A DNA stretch of 20,308 nt. It comes from Physcia stellaris. Its lineage: Eukaryota > Ascomycota > Lecanoromycetes > Caliciales > Physciaceae. Of this stretch, positions 10,694 to 19,769 are shown in pieces. Under the pieces are notes generated by a model. It did no database searches. It saw only the letters and a program-made list of their open reading frames with translations, and was not told the DNA's origin. Every line of letters begins with the position of its first letter. Within the stretch, counting starts at the first letter, position 1. Where the stretch lies: assembly GCA_018902385.1 (NCBI GenBank), contig JABSSW010000128.1, positions 1-20,308 on the forward strand, written 5' to 3'. The position numbers were made by a program, and so were the translations under genes.

Positions 10694-11149
10694 TTACAAA
10701 AAAATTGTTGCGAAATCATTCTTTTTGACGCGTGAAACAACGCGTTCAACGTCATACAATGCGTAAATCGAATGTTGCGCATCGATTAAACGAAAATTTG
10801 TCGTTTTTACATTTTCATTTTCGATCATTTTTATGATCAAATCATTCAACAAAAAATTTGCGAAAAAATGTTGAACATCATCGTCGTTCAAAACAACGTG
10901 CAAATCAAAAAAAACGATATCGTTCGATAACGTCAACGTTTCGATCGCGTTTTTGAAAATGATTAATTGACAAACGCACAAATCAAAATTCGAATGATGA
11001 TTTTCAAAATCGACATTTTGTACATGACGCAATTTGAAATTCGCTCGTCGAAACAAAAATGAAACAATGTTTTTGATTTGTCGATCAAAAACACATTTTT
11101 TGACGAATCGAAATTTCGCGCGTTTTTCAATTTTTCGATTATTCACTTT
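10694..11149 (-). pseudogene. Fossil coding frame, 5' part of a convergent gene, unknown protein
   Basis: A minus-strand frame of about 151 codons lies between TAA codons at 11152-11150 and 10696-10694 with no internal TGA. That is the longest stop-free stretch on this strand in the window. It has no ATG at its start; the first plausible initiator is GTG at 11146. The beginning is Lys/Arg-rich, and the middle is rich in Phe, Leu, Asp and Asn. There is no Gly, Pro or Trp. It lies tail to tail with the large plus-strand fossil at 7202-10318. I recognise no family. The opposite strand also has partly open frames at 11034-11455, so strand assignment is tentative. Confidence 0.35.
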
Positions 11150-11397
11150 TTATTTCGCGATATCATCGACATCAAACGAAAATCGCAAACGTTCGCGAAA
11201 AACAAATTATTGTTTGCAAACTATATTTATTTTTTTATTGATTGTTCTAGATCGAAGTCGTCAGAAAAAAAAACAAACAACGCGACAAAAAAAAAACGCG
11301 TTTGCAAAAGTCGAAATTTGAAATCGCGATTTCGATCAAAAAACGTCAAAATGATGTCAAATCGAATAAACACGTTTTTTTCACGAACGATGAAAAC

Positions 11398-11434
11398 TCG
11401 TTTGAAAATTCGTTTGAAAATTCGTTTGAAACAT
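11398..11434 (+). repeat. 12-bp tandem repeat, three copies
   Basis: TCGTTTGAAAAT is repeated twice and followed by TCGTTTGAAAC. In one plus frame the repeat reads Asn-Ser-Phe-Glu three times. The 12-base period is a multiple of three, but the surrounding frame is short, so coding is uncertain. Confidence 0.8.
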
Positions 11435-11447
11435 CGAGCGATAAAAA

Positions 11448-12119
11448 TTGTATGAAACATTTTTTTCTCGATCGTCATTTTTTCGATTGAACGCATTGTT
11501 TGCAATCACATCATCATCGCAACGAATTTCGAACGACGCAAATCAATCATCGACGTTTGAATACGCGCATTCATCGCAATCGATGTTGACGACGCGCACG
11601 TCGTCGTCGATTTCAATCAATTTCGAACGATCGAATTTTTCGTCAATTTTTGACGTTTTATCATTTTTCGATCACGACGTCGAAATCGATAACGTCGTTC
11701 ATTTGCAATTTTTCGATTTTTTCGTTGATGCATCGAATTTCGCAATCGAAAACAATGCAATTGAAAACAATGAAATTTTTTTTTTTTTGTTCATTTTCAA
11801 TACAAATTATTTTTCATCAAGTTTTTTTTTCGTTTGATGAAATGTAATTTGCAAACAACAACTTTTTTTTTCGATGTTGATTCAAAATTTTGCAAATAAT
11901 TTCGATGAATTTGATCAATCACGAAATTTTTTCAACAAATTTGCATTCAATTTATCGTTTTCGTCGTTTTCGTTTGCGCAAACGTTATCATTCATTTTTT
12001 TTCGACGCATCAACAATTTTCGTCGTCGACGAATTTCGATTTCGATTCGCGATTCAATTTTCGATTCAATTCGCGAATCGCGTCGAAACAATAAAAATCG
12101 AATTTTTCGTCGAAATTGA
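11448..12119 (+). pseudogene. Possible fossil frame, Ser-rich then Phe/Arg-rich, unknown
   Basis: A plus-strand frame is open from 11448 to a double TGA at 11835-11840 and continues from there to a TGA at 12117-12119 without TAA or TAG. The first third is rich in Ser from TCG and TCA codons. The middle is acidic with Phe. The last part holds clustered Arg with repeated Arg-Asp-Ser-Ile sequences. There is no Gly, Pro or TGG. The interval 12001-12120 has no CC, CT, AG or GG step at all, so it is saturated for the inferred mutation and little original sequence can survive. No domain was recognised. It may be chance openness, because stops other than TGA are rare here. Confidence 0.25.
11847..11856. 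repeat. Isolated palindrome variant ATTTGCAAAC
   Basis: A one-base variant of GTTTGCAAAC followed by AACAAC, the flank seen in most other copies. Another single exact copy is at 11212-11221, and a near match GTTTGCAAAA is at 11300. Confidence 0.6.
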
Positions 12120-12123
12120 AAAT

Positions 12124-12240
12124 CATTTTTTTCGTTTGCAAATTACATTTTTTTTATTGCGTTCATTTTTTTCGTTTGCAAATTAAATTTTTTTTATTGC
12201 GTTCATTTTTTTCGTTTGCAAATTACATTTTTTCTATTGT
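12124..12240. repeat. Array G: exact 40-bp tandem repeat, three copies
   Basis: GTTTGCAAAT occurs at 12134, 12174 and 12214, each 40 bases apart. The units are nearly identical, consisting of ATTTTTTTCG, the palindrome variant, TACATTTTTTTTATTG and CGTTC. Copy two reads TAAATT where the others read TACATT. The near identity suggests recent amplification. The period is not a multiple of three. Confidence 0.9.
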
Positions 12241-12366
12241 TGATGAAACAATTTATCAATGATTTTTTTCGAACGATAAAATGTCGTTTGAAACATCATT
12301 TTGTGTTTTTCGTGCTCGTTTGTTGACGAATGAAAAACGTTTTATGTGAAACTGAATTTCGATTGA

Positions 12367-12575
12367 CATTTTCGAAATGAATCATTGCACAACGAAACGA
12401 ACATTCGTGTTCAACGTTTCAAATCTTTTCGCTTAATTATCGTTTCGAATTTTAGAAAAATTGAAATCTGTTTGTCATTTTCGAAATGAATTATCGCATA
12501 ATGAAACGAATTTAAAATTCAATATTCATTATTTTTTCATTTAGTTATCGTTTCAAATATCAAACAATGATTCGA
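12367..12575. repeat. Direct duplication of about 105 bp
   Basis: CATTTTCGAAATGAAT occurs at 12367 and 12476, 109 bases apart. The similarity continues through GCACAACGAAACGAA in the first copy and GCATAATGAAACGAA in the second, down to the TTATCGTTTC that follows in each. Many differences are C/T transitions. I see no coding frame here. Confidence 0.7.
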
Positions 12576-12630
12576 ATCATTTTCACATTTTTTTTTCGTG
12601 TTCAAGTTGTGATTGTTTAAATGTCAAAAT

Positions 12631-12673
12631 TCGAATGATATATTATATTATACATTTTTTATATATTATTCGA
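12631..12673. other. Imperfect inverted repeat in TA-rich DNA
   Basis: TCGAATGATATATT at 12631-12644 pairs with TATATATTATTCGA at 12660-12673 at 12 of 14 positions across a 15-base spacer. The TA-rich sequence is unusual for this window, where TpA is otherwise sparse. Confidence 0.5.
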
Positions 12674-12815
12674 TGAAGTTTTCGCGTCAATTTGATCGCT
12701 CGTGTATTTTTTTTTTTTTTGTTTCGTTTTTTTGATTAATCAAAATTGATTTCATTGATTGAATTATGTTTTTGATTTGAAATCAAATATTTTGTCTTGT
12801 GATTTTTTTTTGATT

Positions 12816-12887
12816 ATTGACATGTTCATGCATATTTTATCAATCGTAATTTTTTTTGACAATTGACATGTCGATGCATATCAATCG
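12816..12887. repeat. Short direct duplication, two copies
   Basis: ATTGACATG followed by ATGCATAT and ATCAATCG occurs at 12816-12846 and 12862-12887. The second copy is five bases shorter. The T-rich lead-in is also shared. Confidence 0.7.
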
Positions 12888-13319
12888 TTGAATCAAATCA
12901 ATTGTCGTCGTGAAATTTACAATTGTTCGTTTGAGACGCATTTTGAAATTCTTTCAAAAATTCGATCAATTCAAAAAAAAAGCAAATTTACGAATTCGTT
13001 CGTTGATTATAATTAGAATCAAAAAAATTGTAAATGTCGCGAATTTGAACATCGAATTGAAACGATGACGTTGATGATTTTATTTTAAAAACGAACGAAC
13101 AACGACGTAAATCATCGTCGTGATACATGAAAACATTATCGAAATTAATGAAATTTTCAATTGTTCGTTCGAGAAACGACTTGATTGATCAAATTGCTTT
13201 TTTTTTATTGTATTTTCAATTGTCGTTTCTTTTGCTCGTTTCGAAACTCGAACGAATTAAAGAAAATTTTGACGATAATCGTTTCATTTTCAACTCATTG
13301 AATTACAATAAATAAATAT
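12888..13319. other. Spacer without a recognised gene
   Basis: No gene is supported. One 62-codon plus-strand open stretch at 13127-13315, from an ATG to a TAA, has no recognisable feature. Confidence 0.5.
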
Positions 13320-13679
13320 TTGACGTGCGATTCATTTTTAAATTTTACAATTTATCAAATTTATTTTTATCATTTCATTGATTCAAAAGTTTGTTTTACG
13401 AATGTATTTGTTTATTATCGCATTGATTGTCTTTTTTTCATCAAAACACAAATTGATTTGTCACGAAATATATGTTTTTTTTCGTTCATGCGTTCAATTA
13501 TTTACACGTTTATCGCAATTTCATTTCACTGTTTATGTTTTGAAAACTCTGTAGCGAATCTGAAACAACTGAATTGTATTTCAAAAAATGACGAACTTTT
13601 TCAAACGAAAATTCTTGAAAACTCGAATTGTTCAACTGAAAACGCGTATTCGCGAAACAAAAATCGAAATATAAAATGA
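13320..13679 (+). pseudogene. Open frame of about 119 codons, unrecognised
   Basis: This plus-strand frame opens with TTG rather than ATG and ends with TGA. It is rich in Phe, Ile, Tyr, Asn and Cys, with no Gly, Pro or Trp. I see no signal peptide that I would trust and no motif. It may be a fossil coding fragment or chance openness. Nothing in the neighbouring sequence supports a role. Confidence 0.15.
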
Positions 13680-14479
13680 AAAAACAAAACATTTCAAATA
13701 TCGTATCGATCATAAAAATTGTAATAAAAAATACGAAACTGTCATTTCACGCGTTTCTAAATAAAAAAACAACTTTATGAAAATTTACACGTCATCGAAT
13801 CAAAATGAGCAATTTCGCAATCGCGATGACAAAAATCAATAGTTCAAACGCAAATTCGATCAAATGATTCAAAAATTCGTTGTTACGAATCAAATCAATG
13901 AAATTCTTGAAAAATTTCAATGATTTCGAAAAAATGACAAATTCATGAACGTTTTCGTTGACTCTATTTCAAAAATGAACGTTTGAAAAATTTGCTCAAC
14001 ATTTCAAAAATGTGAAAATCGAAAACGATGATTTGAATGATGTTTGAAACTTTTGAAACATTCAACAAAACGCAAAAACAAACGCATGAATATTTCATTC
14101 GTTTTGAAAAAAAAAACAGCGATCACGTCGCTGAAAAATTATTCACAAAATGTGATTTCATTGTCGTTTGAATGTAATTGCATTGTTTTTCGAAACGATT
14201 GACGACGATTTTGAAAAAAACAAATTCAACAAAACGTTATGAATCGAAAATTATCATTGTCGAATTTGAAAAAATCAAATTTCAACAATTTGCGCGTTTT
14301 GCGAATGATCGTTCACAATCGAATATATATCGAAAACACGCAAAAACGAAAATTACAAATTGTCAAAAGATGTGCAAACTGAAAAAAATAAATTGAATCA
14401 TTATCAGTTTTGTTTGCAATTCATTTTTTAATTAATTGTCTCGACGAACGAAATGAGTTTTATCATTCGTTCATGTACG
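13680..14479. other. A-rich spacer without a recognised gene
   Basis: No gene is supported. The plus strand is A-rich with many GAAAA and CAAAA runs. A 72-codon open stretch at 14178-14396 has no recognisable motif. Confidence 0.5.
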
Positions 14480-15010
14480 AAAACAATTCGAAAAGCGAAA
14501 AATGTTTCGAACGACGAAAAAAAAATCAAAATCAACAATTACAAACAGAATATCATTTCGATCGCAAGTGAAATAAAATTGCGAAATGAATTGAAAAAAA
14601 AAAAAAAAAATTGCAATCAGAAATGCGAATTGTAATCGTTCTTGCAGATTAGAAATATCATTTCGATCAATGAAAAAAATTTTGTTCGTGCATTTTTGCA
14701 AATTGACAATCTTGTTTTTTGATCGTTCGCAAAACGAAAAACGTTTCGAACGACGAACGAAAAATCAAAATCAAAAATTACAAAACGAAATATCATTTCG
14801 ATCGCGAATGAAAAAAAATTGCGAAATAAATTGAAAAAAAAAATGTCATCACGATGTTCATTTTTGCAAATTAACAATCAAAAATTTTGTTTTTGCGAAT
14901 TGACAGTTTTTTGATCGTTCGCAAAACGAAAAACGTTTCGAACGACGAACGAAAAATCAAAATTCAAAATTACAAAAATTTCGATCAATGAAAAACAAAA
15001 AACGACGATT
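14480..15010. repeat. Imperfect long-unit repeat, three copies
   Basis: A segment with GCGAAAAATGTTTCGAACGA, then CGAAAAATCAAAATC and AATTACAAA, occurs with its GTTTCGAACGACGAA core at 14504, 14743 and 14935. Spacings are 239 and 192 bases. Copies one and two share the downstream ATATCATTTCGATCGC and AAATTGCGAAAT; copy three is shortened. Copies two and three share the upstream TTTTTTGATCGTTCGC. Short frames on both strands only translate the repeat. Confidence 0.8.
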
Positions 15011-15318
15011 GTTGATCGAAATAATCAAAACATCGATTTCATAAAGTTACAAAAAAAAAATGAAAAAATTGTTCGTTTCATGATTGAATATTTGTACATC
15101 ACAAAGTACATTGATGAATACAAAAAATCGATGAATTTTTGTGTCAATCGATTGAAAAACGTTTGATCACGATATCGAACAATCGTGTTATTTTGACGTT
15201 ACTTTATCGATTATTTATCAAAAACGCAAACGACAATGCGTCAAAATCAACAACAACGATACAATGAACAAATGAAATGAGTGATAAAATTGACACATCG
15301 TTATCGCAACAAAATATA

Positions 15319-15429
15319 ATTTGCAAACAACATGTTTTTCGTTTTCGCATTGTTTGCAAACAATACGTATCGATAATGTTTGCAAACAATATATATCGAT
15401 AATCATTTTTCTAAATTTTGTTTGCAAAC
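15319..15429. repeat. Array H: palindrome cluster, four copies
   Basis: ATTTGCAAAC occurs at 15319 and exact GTTTGCAAAC at 15352, 15378 and 15420. Spacings are 33, 26 and 42 bases. The last copies are followed by AATATGTATCGATAA or close variants, related to the ACATGTATACGATAA flank of the array near 18.2 kb. Confidence 0.88.
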
Positions 15430-15821
15430 AATATGTATCGATAACGATTTTTGATTGTTGTTGTTGCATTGACGTTTTCAAATTTGACGTGATTATTGTT
15501 CGAACAATCGATTGTTTATGATTTTATAATCATTTGACAATCATTTTTTCATGATTTGATTGCGACAATTGAATGTTCGATTAACATTCGTTTATCATTT
15601 GAATAAAAAATAATCGTTACGTTGTTCACGATTGTGATTTATTTATTTTGTTCAATCATTTCGAATTTGTCTCGTTTCAAACGTTAACGCAATTCTTTTT
15701 CAATTTTATTTGTCTTTACAATGAAAACGTATTTTGCTAAAAATGATAAAATGTTTATCTGTCGAGAAAAAAATATTCGTCGAAAAATGAAAATTTTTGT
15801 CGTGCGCGATCGACATTTTCA
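15430..15821. other. Spacer with small palindromes
   Basis: No gene is supported. ATTGTTCGAACAAT at 15494-15507 overlaps AACAATCGATTGTT at 15503-15516; both are perfect palindromes. GAATGTT and AACATTC at 15571-15589 form a 7-bp stem. Confidence 0.55.
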
Positions 15822-16448
15822 ATGATTTCGATAAAAACGTCGCAAACGAATGATTTTTTAAACAATCGTTATACGAATATGTTTGCGAACGAAAACAAAA
15901 ATAAATTTGAAAAAATGAAATGTGATGACGAATTGACAACAAAAAAAAATGAAAAAAAAAATGAAATATGCAACGAGAATGTTCAATCGAAATCAAACAT
16001 CGTTGAACAAATTTCGATGACAAAAAAAAATTTCGACATCAATATCAAACGAGTTTCGTGCGCAAAAAATATCAATTATATATCATCGAATATCGTTTGA
16101 TAATTGATTGTCGTTTAATGTTTCGATTTGATTATCGATCATTCATCAACATTTAAAAAAAATATTTTCGTTATTTCGTTTTCATCGTCGATTGTTTCGA
16201 ATTTTTTCAGCACTTTTTCGAAACTGAAATTTTTGTTTGTTGTTTTCGAATCTTCTTCTTTTTTGAGTTTGATTTCGAAATCAAAAATATTTATTTCGTC
16301 GTTGTCGTCGCGATTCTTTATTCGCAAAATGATGTCATCTTTTTTTGTTTTTTCGCGATTCGATTTGAATTCGTATTCTATTTTGAAAACAAAATACGAA
16401 CATGTTTCGTCGATTCAACGAACTCATCATAAAGCGATGATCGCGTAA
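15822..16448 (+). other. Low-complexity open frames, coding doubtful
   Basis: Two plus-strand openings in the same frame, 15822-16100 and 16128-16448, are separated by TGA and TAA. The first is Lys, Asn and Glu rich; the second is Ser and Phe rich. Neither has Gly, Pro or Trp or any recognisable motif. The opposite strand is open over much of the same interval. They may be fragments of a decayed gene, but I cannot support a product. Confidence 0.2.
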
Positions 16449-17060
16449 GCGAACAAACATTTTCTGTTTTTCGAAAGAAAATTCGATATCAATTGAATCA
16501 AAATCAATCAAAAGAAACGAAAAACACAAAAAATTCTCGAACGCAAAAAAAAAAGAAATTACAAACGAATGATGATCAAAAATAAACAATCATTGTCGAA
16601 ACAATTAAAACACAACATGTTGCGATGTTTCAAATGATCGAAAATGAAAAAAACGTCGTTAAATCACAATTCGTAAATTCTTTTGTTTTCGTTGAAATAA
16701 CGAGAAACGATTGATTTTTGTTGTTTTGATTTTTTCAATTTATTTACGAGTTTTGTTTGCTATATATTTGCTATATATCGATGATTATACATTTTTAATC
16801 TGAGCGACTTTTGATGATTCAATTCGAAATGTCTGAATATTACATTGATTAATTAAATCACGCGTCATACGTTTATTGTCACATCGCAAGACTATGTTTT
16901 AGAATAAATCAACTATGATTTGATAAAAAGCTGTGAACTACTATTCATCAAAAAAAAAAATGATTGAATTTCGTACGCATTAAATGCGTATCTTTTACTA
17001 TATATCAGATTGAATACATAATTTAACTTCATCGAAATTCAATTTTATTTGTCGATTCAG
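16449..17060. other. Spacer with TA-rich 11-bp duplication
   Basis: No gene is supported. TTGCTATATAT is duplicated in tandem at 16757-16778. From about 16.8 to 17.0 kb, CT, AG and TA steps are more frequent than in the core of the window, so this stretch is less affected by the inferred mutation. Confidence 0.55.
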
Positions 17061-17073
17061 ATTTGAATCATCG

Positions 17074-17427
17074 TTGATCGATTATCATGCAAATTTCACA
17101 AACGCGTCAAAAAAGACGCGTGCTCGAGAAAATATTATTCAAAATATGAAAATCGTTGAACTTTTAAGTTTCAAGAATTGTCAAATTTTCTCGAAAAAAA
17201 TATCATTCAAGAAATTCCTGACCTTTATGACTGAAAAATTTCCCGAGACGATGAAGATGATTTTGAAAAACATATTCAAAAAAAAATGCTTCGATCTACT
17301 GACAACGATTTTACCGAAAAAGAAAAAAAAAAAACAGCAAATCAAATCGCTCGAAATGAAACTCGAAAAATCAAAAAAACAAATCAACTCAATCGTCAAT
17401 AATGTCGTTTTCATCATTGACAAATGA
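17074..17427 (+). pseudogene. Moderately preserved fossil frame leading into the coiled-coil repeats
   Basis: A plus-strand frame of 117 codons ends in TGA at 17425. It keeps two Pro, several Leu and more CC, CT and AG steps than its surroundings (about 14 in 17161-17280). The chain is Lys, Ile and Phe rich. Near residue 80 it has a run of Lys, followed by an alternating Glu/Lys/Leu stretch that is the first unit of the repeat at 17330-18045. The last third could form a coiled coil. Downstream units are not spaced in multiples of three, so a continuous protein is broken there. No family was recognised. Confidence 0.3.
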
Positions 17428-18045
17428 TGAAAAAATACAACATCAAATCGAGATGAAACTTGAAATGAAAAAAACAAATCGAATCAAACGACTCGAAATG
17501 AAATTCGAAATCAAAAAAATCAATCAATTCAATCAACAACAATGTCGTTTTCATCTTTGACGAATGAAAAAATACAACATCAAATCGAAATGAAACTTGA
17601 AATGAAAAAAACAAACCGAATCAAACGACTCGAAATGAAACTCGAAATCAAGAAAATCAGTCAACTCTCAACAATGTCGTTTTCATCTCTGACGAATGAA
17701 AAAAATACAAATTAAAATCGAAATGAAACTTGAAATCAAAAAAACAAGCCGAATCAAACGACTCGAAATGAAATTCGAAATCAAAAAAGTCAGTCAATTG
17801 ATCAAAAATAATGTCGTTTTCATCATTTGACAAATGATGAAATACAACATCAAATCGAAAAAAACTTGAAATCAAAAAAATCAATCAACTCAATCAAAAA
17901 TAATGTCGTTTTCATCATTGACAAATGATGAAATACAACATCAAATCGAAATGAAACTTGAAATCAAAAAAACAAATCAGACGAAACGACTCGAAATGAA
18001 ATTTGAAATCAAAAAAGCAAAATCGAATAAAATTTCGAAATGTTC
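17330..18045 (+). repeat. Imperfect tandem repeat of about 92-140 bp, five junctions
   Basis: The marker AATGTCGTTTTCATC occurs at 17401, 17541, 17673, 17810 and 17902, with spacings of 140, 132, 137 and 92 bases. Each unit carries GACAAATGATGAA or GACGAATGAA, ACATCAAATCGAAATGAAAC, CGACTCGAAATGAAA and a Gln/Asn-rich tail. When translated, a unit reads as a Lys/Glu/Met/Ile-rich helix of coiled-coil character. Unequal unit lengths shift the frame between units, so the array is not now coding as a whole. Confidence 0.88.
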
Positions 18046-18139
18046 GCGACGAAAACAATTTCAAATGAAAACAAAAAATGAATAAAACAAAAAACTTTTC
18101 AAATTCGCTGATTCGAATTCAACTAATTGAATTCAAAAT

Positions 18140-18249
18140 TATACATGTTGTTTGCAAACAACATGTATACGATGATGTCGTTTGCAAACATCATGTATAC
18201 GATAATATCGTTTGCAAACATCATGTATGCGATAATGTTGTCTGCAAAC
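18140..18249. repeat. Array I: exact 30-bp palindrome array, four copies
   Basis: The palindrome core starts at 18150, 18180, 18210 and 18240, exactly 30 bases apart. The first three are GTTTGCAAAC and the fourth is GTCTGCAAAC. Spacers read AACATGTATACGAT and close variants. The first copy is the centre of a perfect 30-bp palindrome at 18140-18169, with left arm TATACATGTTGTTTG and the right arm its exact complement. A short plus frame at 18078-18326 translates the array as a 10-residue repeat with Val-Val-Cys-Lys, but I consider coding unproven. Confidence 0.93.
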
Positions 18250-18276
18250 ATAATGTATACGTTGAAATGTTAACTA

Positions 18277-18332
18277 TATATATTCATTTCACATATAATT
18301 CATCTATATATTCATTCTGCATATAATTCGTC
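18277..18332. repeat. 28-bp tandem duplication
   Basis: TATATATTCATT followed by CATATAATTC occurs at 18277-18304 and 18305-18332. The copies differ at four positions, all transitions. Confidence 0.8.
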
Positions 18333-18445
18333 TGTCGATTACAGTCATTTATTGCATTCATGTGATTCGGAAAAAAAAACAAACTTTTGATATTCAACGA
18401 ATAATTCAACTGAACGAATTTGATTGATTGTTCTGTTTTCATAAA

Positions 18446-18469
18446 CGAATTCGATTTCGAATTCGATTT
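18446..18469. repeat. 12-bp tandem repeat
   Basis: CGAATTCGATTT occurs twice in tandem and is followed by CGAAATC. Confidence 0.75.
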
Positions 18470-18720
18470 CGAAATCAAAACATCGCGAAAATTCGAAATG
18501 AACGTTTCGATTCGTCAACTGAAAATCGCATCAAAATGCAAGCGACTTCGCGAAGACAAATATCGTCATGCATCAATCGTACTTTGAAAACGAACAGCGA
18601 AAAAATCGTCAAATCTGCGCATGTCGACAAATTACACCCGTCTCTGACGAGGCATTATTGCAAATCGAAAACATGCTGATTTTTATGCTGTCCGGTTTTT
18701 CATGCTGATATAAAAATGAA

Positions 18721-18740
18721 TGCATTGCAATTGCAATGCA
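18721..18740. other. Perfect 20-bp palindrome
   Basis: TGCATTGCAATTGCAATGCA is its own reverse complement over 20 bases. It shares a central TTGCAA-like theme with the dispersed palindrome but is a different sequence. A binding site for a dimeric protein or a hairpin is possible; the function is unknown. Confidence 0.8.
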
Positions 18741-18863
18741 CTTTTCATCAAAACAAATGTCGTCGTTAAGTGATTGCATTCTGAAACAGATCGAATATCG
18801 AAAAAATCTCAAGCGTCTCGAAAAGCGCGGCGAAACGATGACGATCGAGACATATGTTGTTAG

Positions 18864-19412
18864 AATGTTACAAAACGAAAATGAAAACAATCACAAATTC
18901 AATTGTTTTATTGTCAGCGTCAACGTCGACTTGTCGGCGCTTGTATCGGCGTTGTCGCTGTCATTCAGATCGCGAACAATTATCATTATTTTGTTCTTGC
19001 TGACTGTTTTGTTTTTAGATATTCAACATATTTCAATCATATCATAAAGCGTCTTATTACATATAAAAATTCATCTCATTTGCCAAATAATGAAAGCACC
19101 CAATTTTTTTCGATGATTTTTCGTGAGAACTTCGGCCAACATCTGCTTAGATCTGAACAGTCCAAATTGAAATTGATTCGTCTTTGCAGCAAGAATTTTC
19201 ATGAAGCGACTGTATTATGTTTTCAAATGTGAGTCTACATGTTGCTGATCGATATGCGGGATTTGAGATTGCAAGAAACTGATGCCGATTCAAATGAGTT
19301 GCATTCGTTACAAGTGATTCTTAAAAAAGTCGAACGACGATTTGAATATTTAGTAAATGGGGCATTTGAAAAATCAAATCTGGCTCTCGATTTTAATTTG
19401 TGCCGAAAAAGA
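18864..19412 (+). pseudogene. Best-preserved fossil frame, unknown protein
   Basis: A plus-strand frame has no TAA or TAG from 18864 to beyond 19412, only TGA at 18882, 19230 and 19410. Unlike other frames in the window it keeps normal Gly, Pro, Leu and Ala content, including Leu-Val-Gly-Ala-Cys-Ile-Gly and Leu-Pro-Asn-Asn. CC, GG, CT and AG steps are common (about 12 in 19261-19380). No start codon is obvious. The TGA at 19230 overlaps GTGAGT at 19229, with a CTGAT and an AG at 19275 downstream, so a 47-base intron is conceivable; however, splicing there would bring an early stop in this frame. The middle reads as amphipathic helix. An overlapping frame at 18736-19047 ends in a hydrophobic segment. 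I recognise no family. Confidence 0.35.
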
Positions 19413-19581
19413 TGAAAGTTTAATTTTGATATTGAAATCTCGTGATGAGATTACTTTGAGTAAAAATGACACGAATAGAAAATCAAGCGCGCTAAAAATC
19501 TATCGTTCGATAACAGAAAAATCGCAGATTGAAATAAACGGTCTGCCGAATGAAATTTTTATTCCTAACTTGACATTTTAA
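19357..19581 (+). pseudogene. Short open frame after the preserved fossil, unknown
   Basis: This 74-codon plus-strand frame starts at ATG 19357 and ends with TAA. It keeps Gly, Pro and Trp codons, so it lies in the lightly mutated stretch. It overlaps the end of the frame at 18864-19412 in a different phase. It could be the continuation of the same gene after a frameshift or intron, or a chance opening. No motif was recognised. Confidence 0.25.
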
Positions 19582-19769
19582 GATTTCAAATGATGTTATT
19601 TTTAAACCAAAAGTGATGACATAAGTCGAAAATCAATAAGTAAAAAACTGATCGTTCTGATGTTTGTATCAGGACATTGGTATCAATTCCAAAACGAACA
19701 TAAATCAATAGAACAGTTTTCAATTGCTCGTTCAAGTTAATTTGTCATGACAAGCAAAATGTTGTTTGC

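Noticed and set aside
18140-18249. CRISPR array
   Set aside because: The spacers are as repetitive as the repeats, the repeat core is a 10-bp palindrome, and no Cas-like frame is present.
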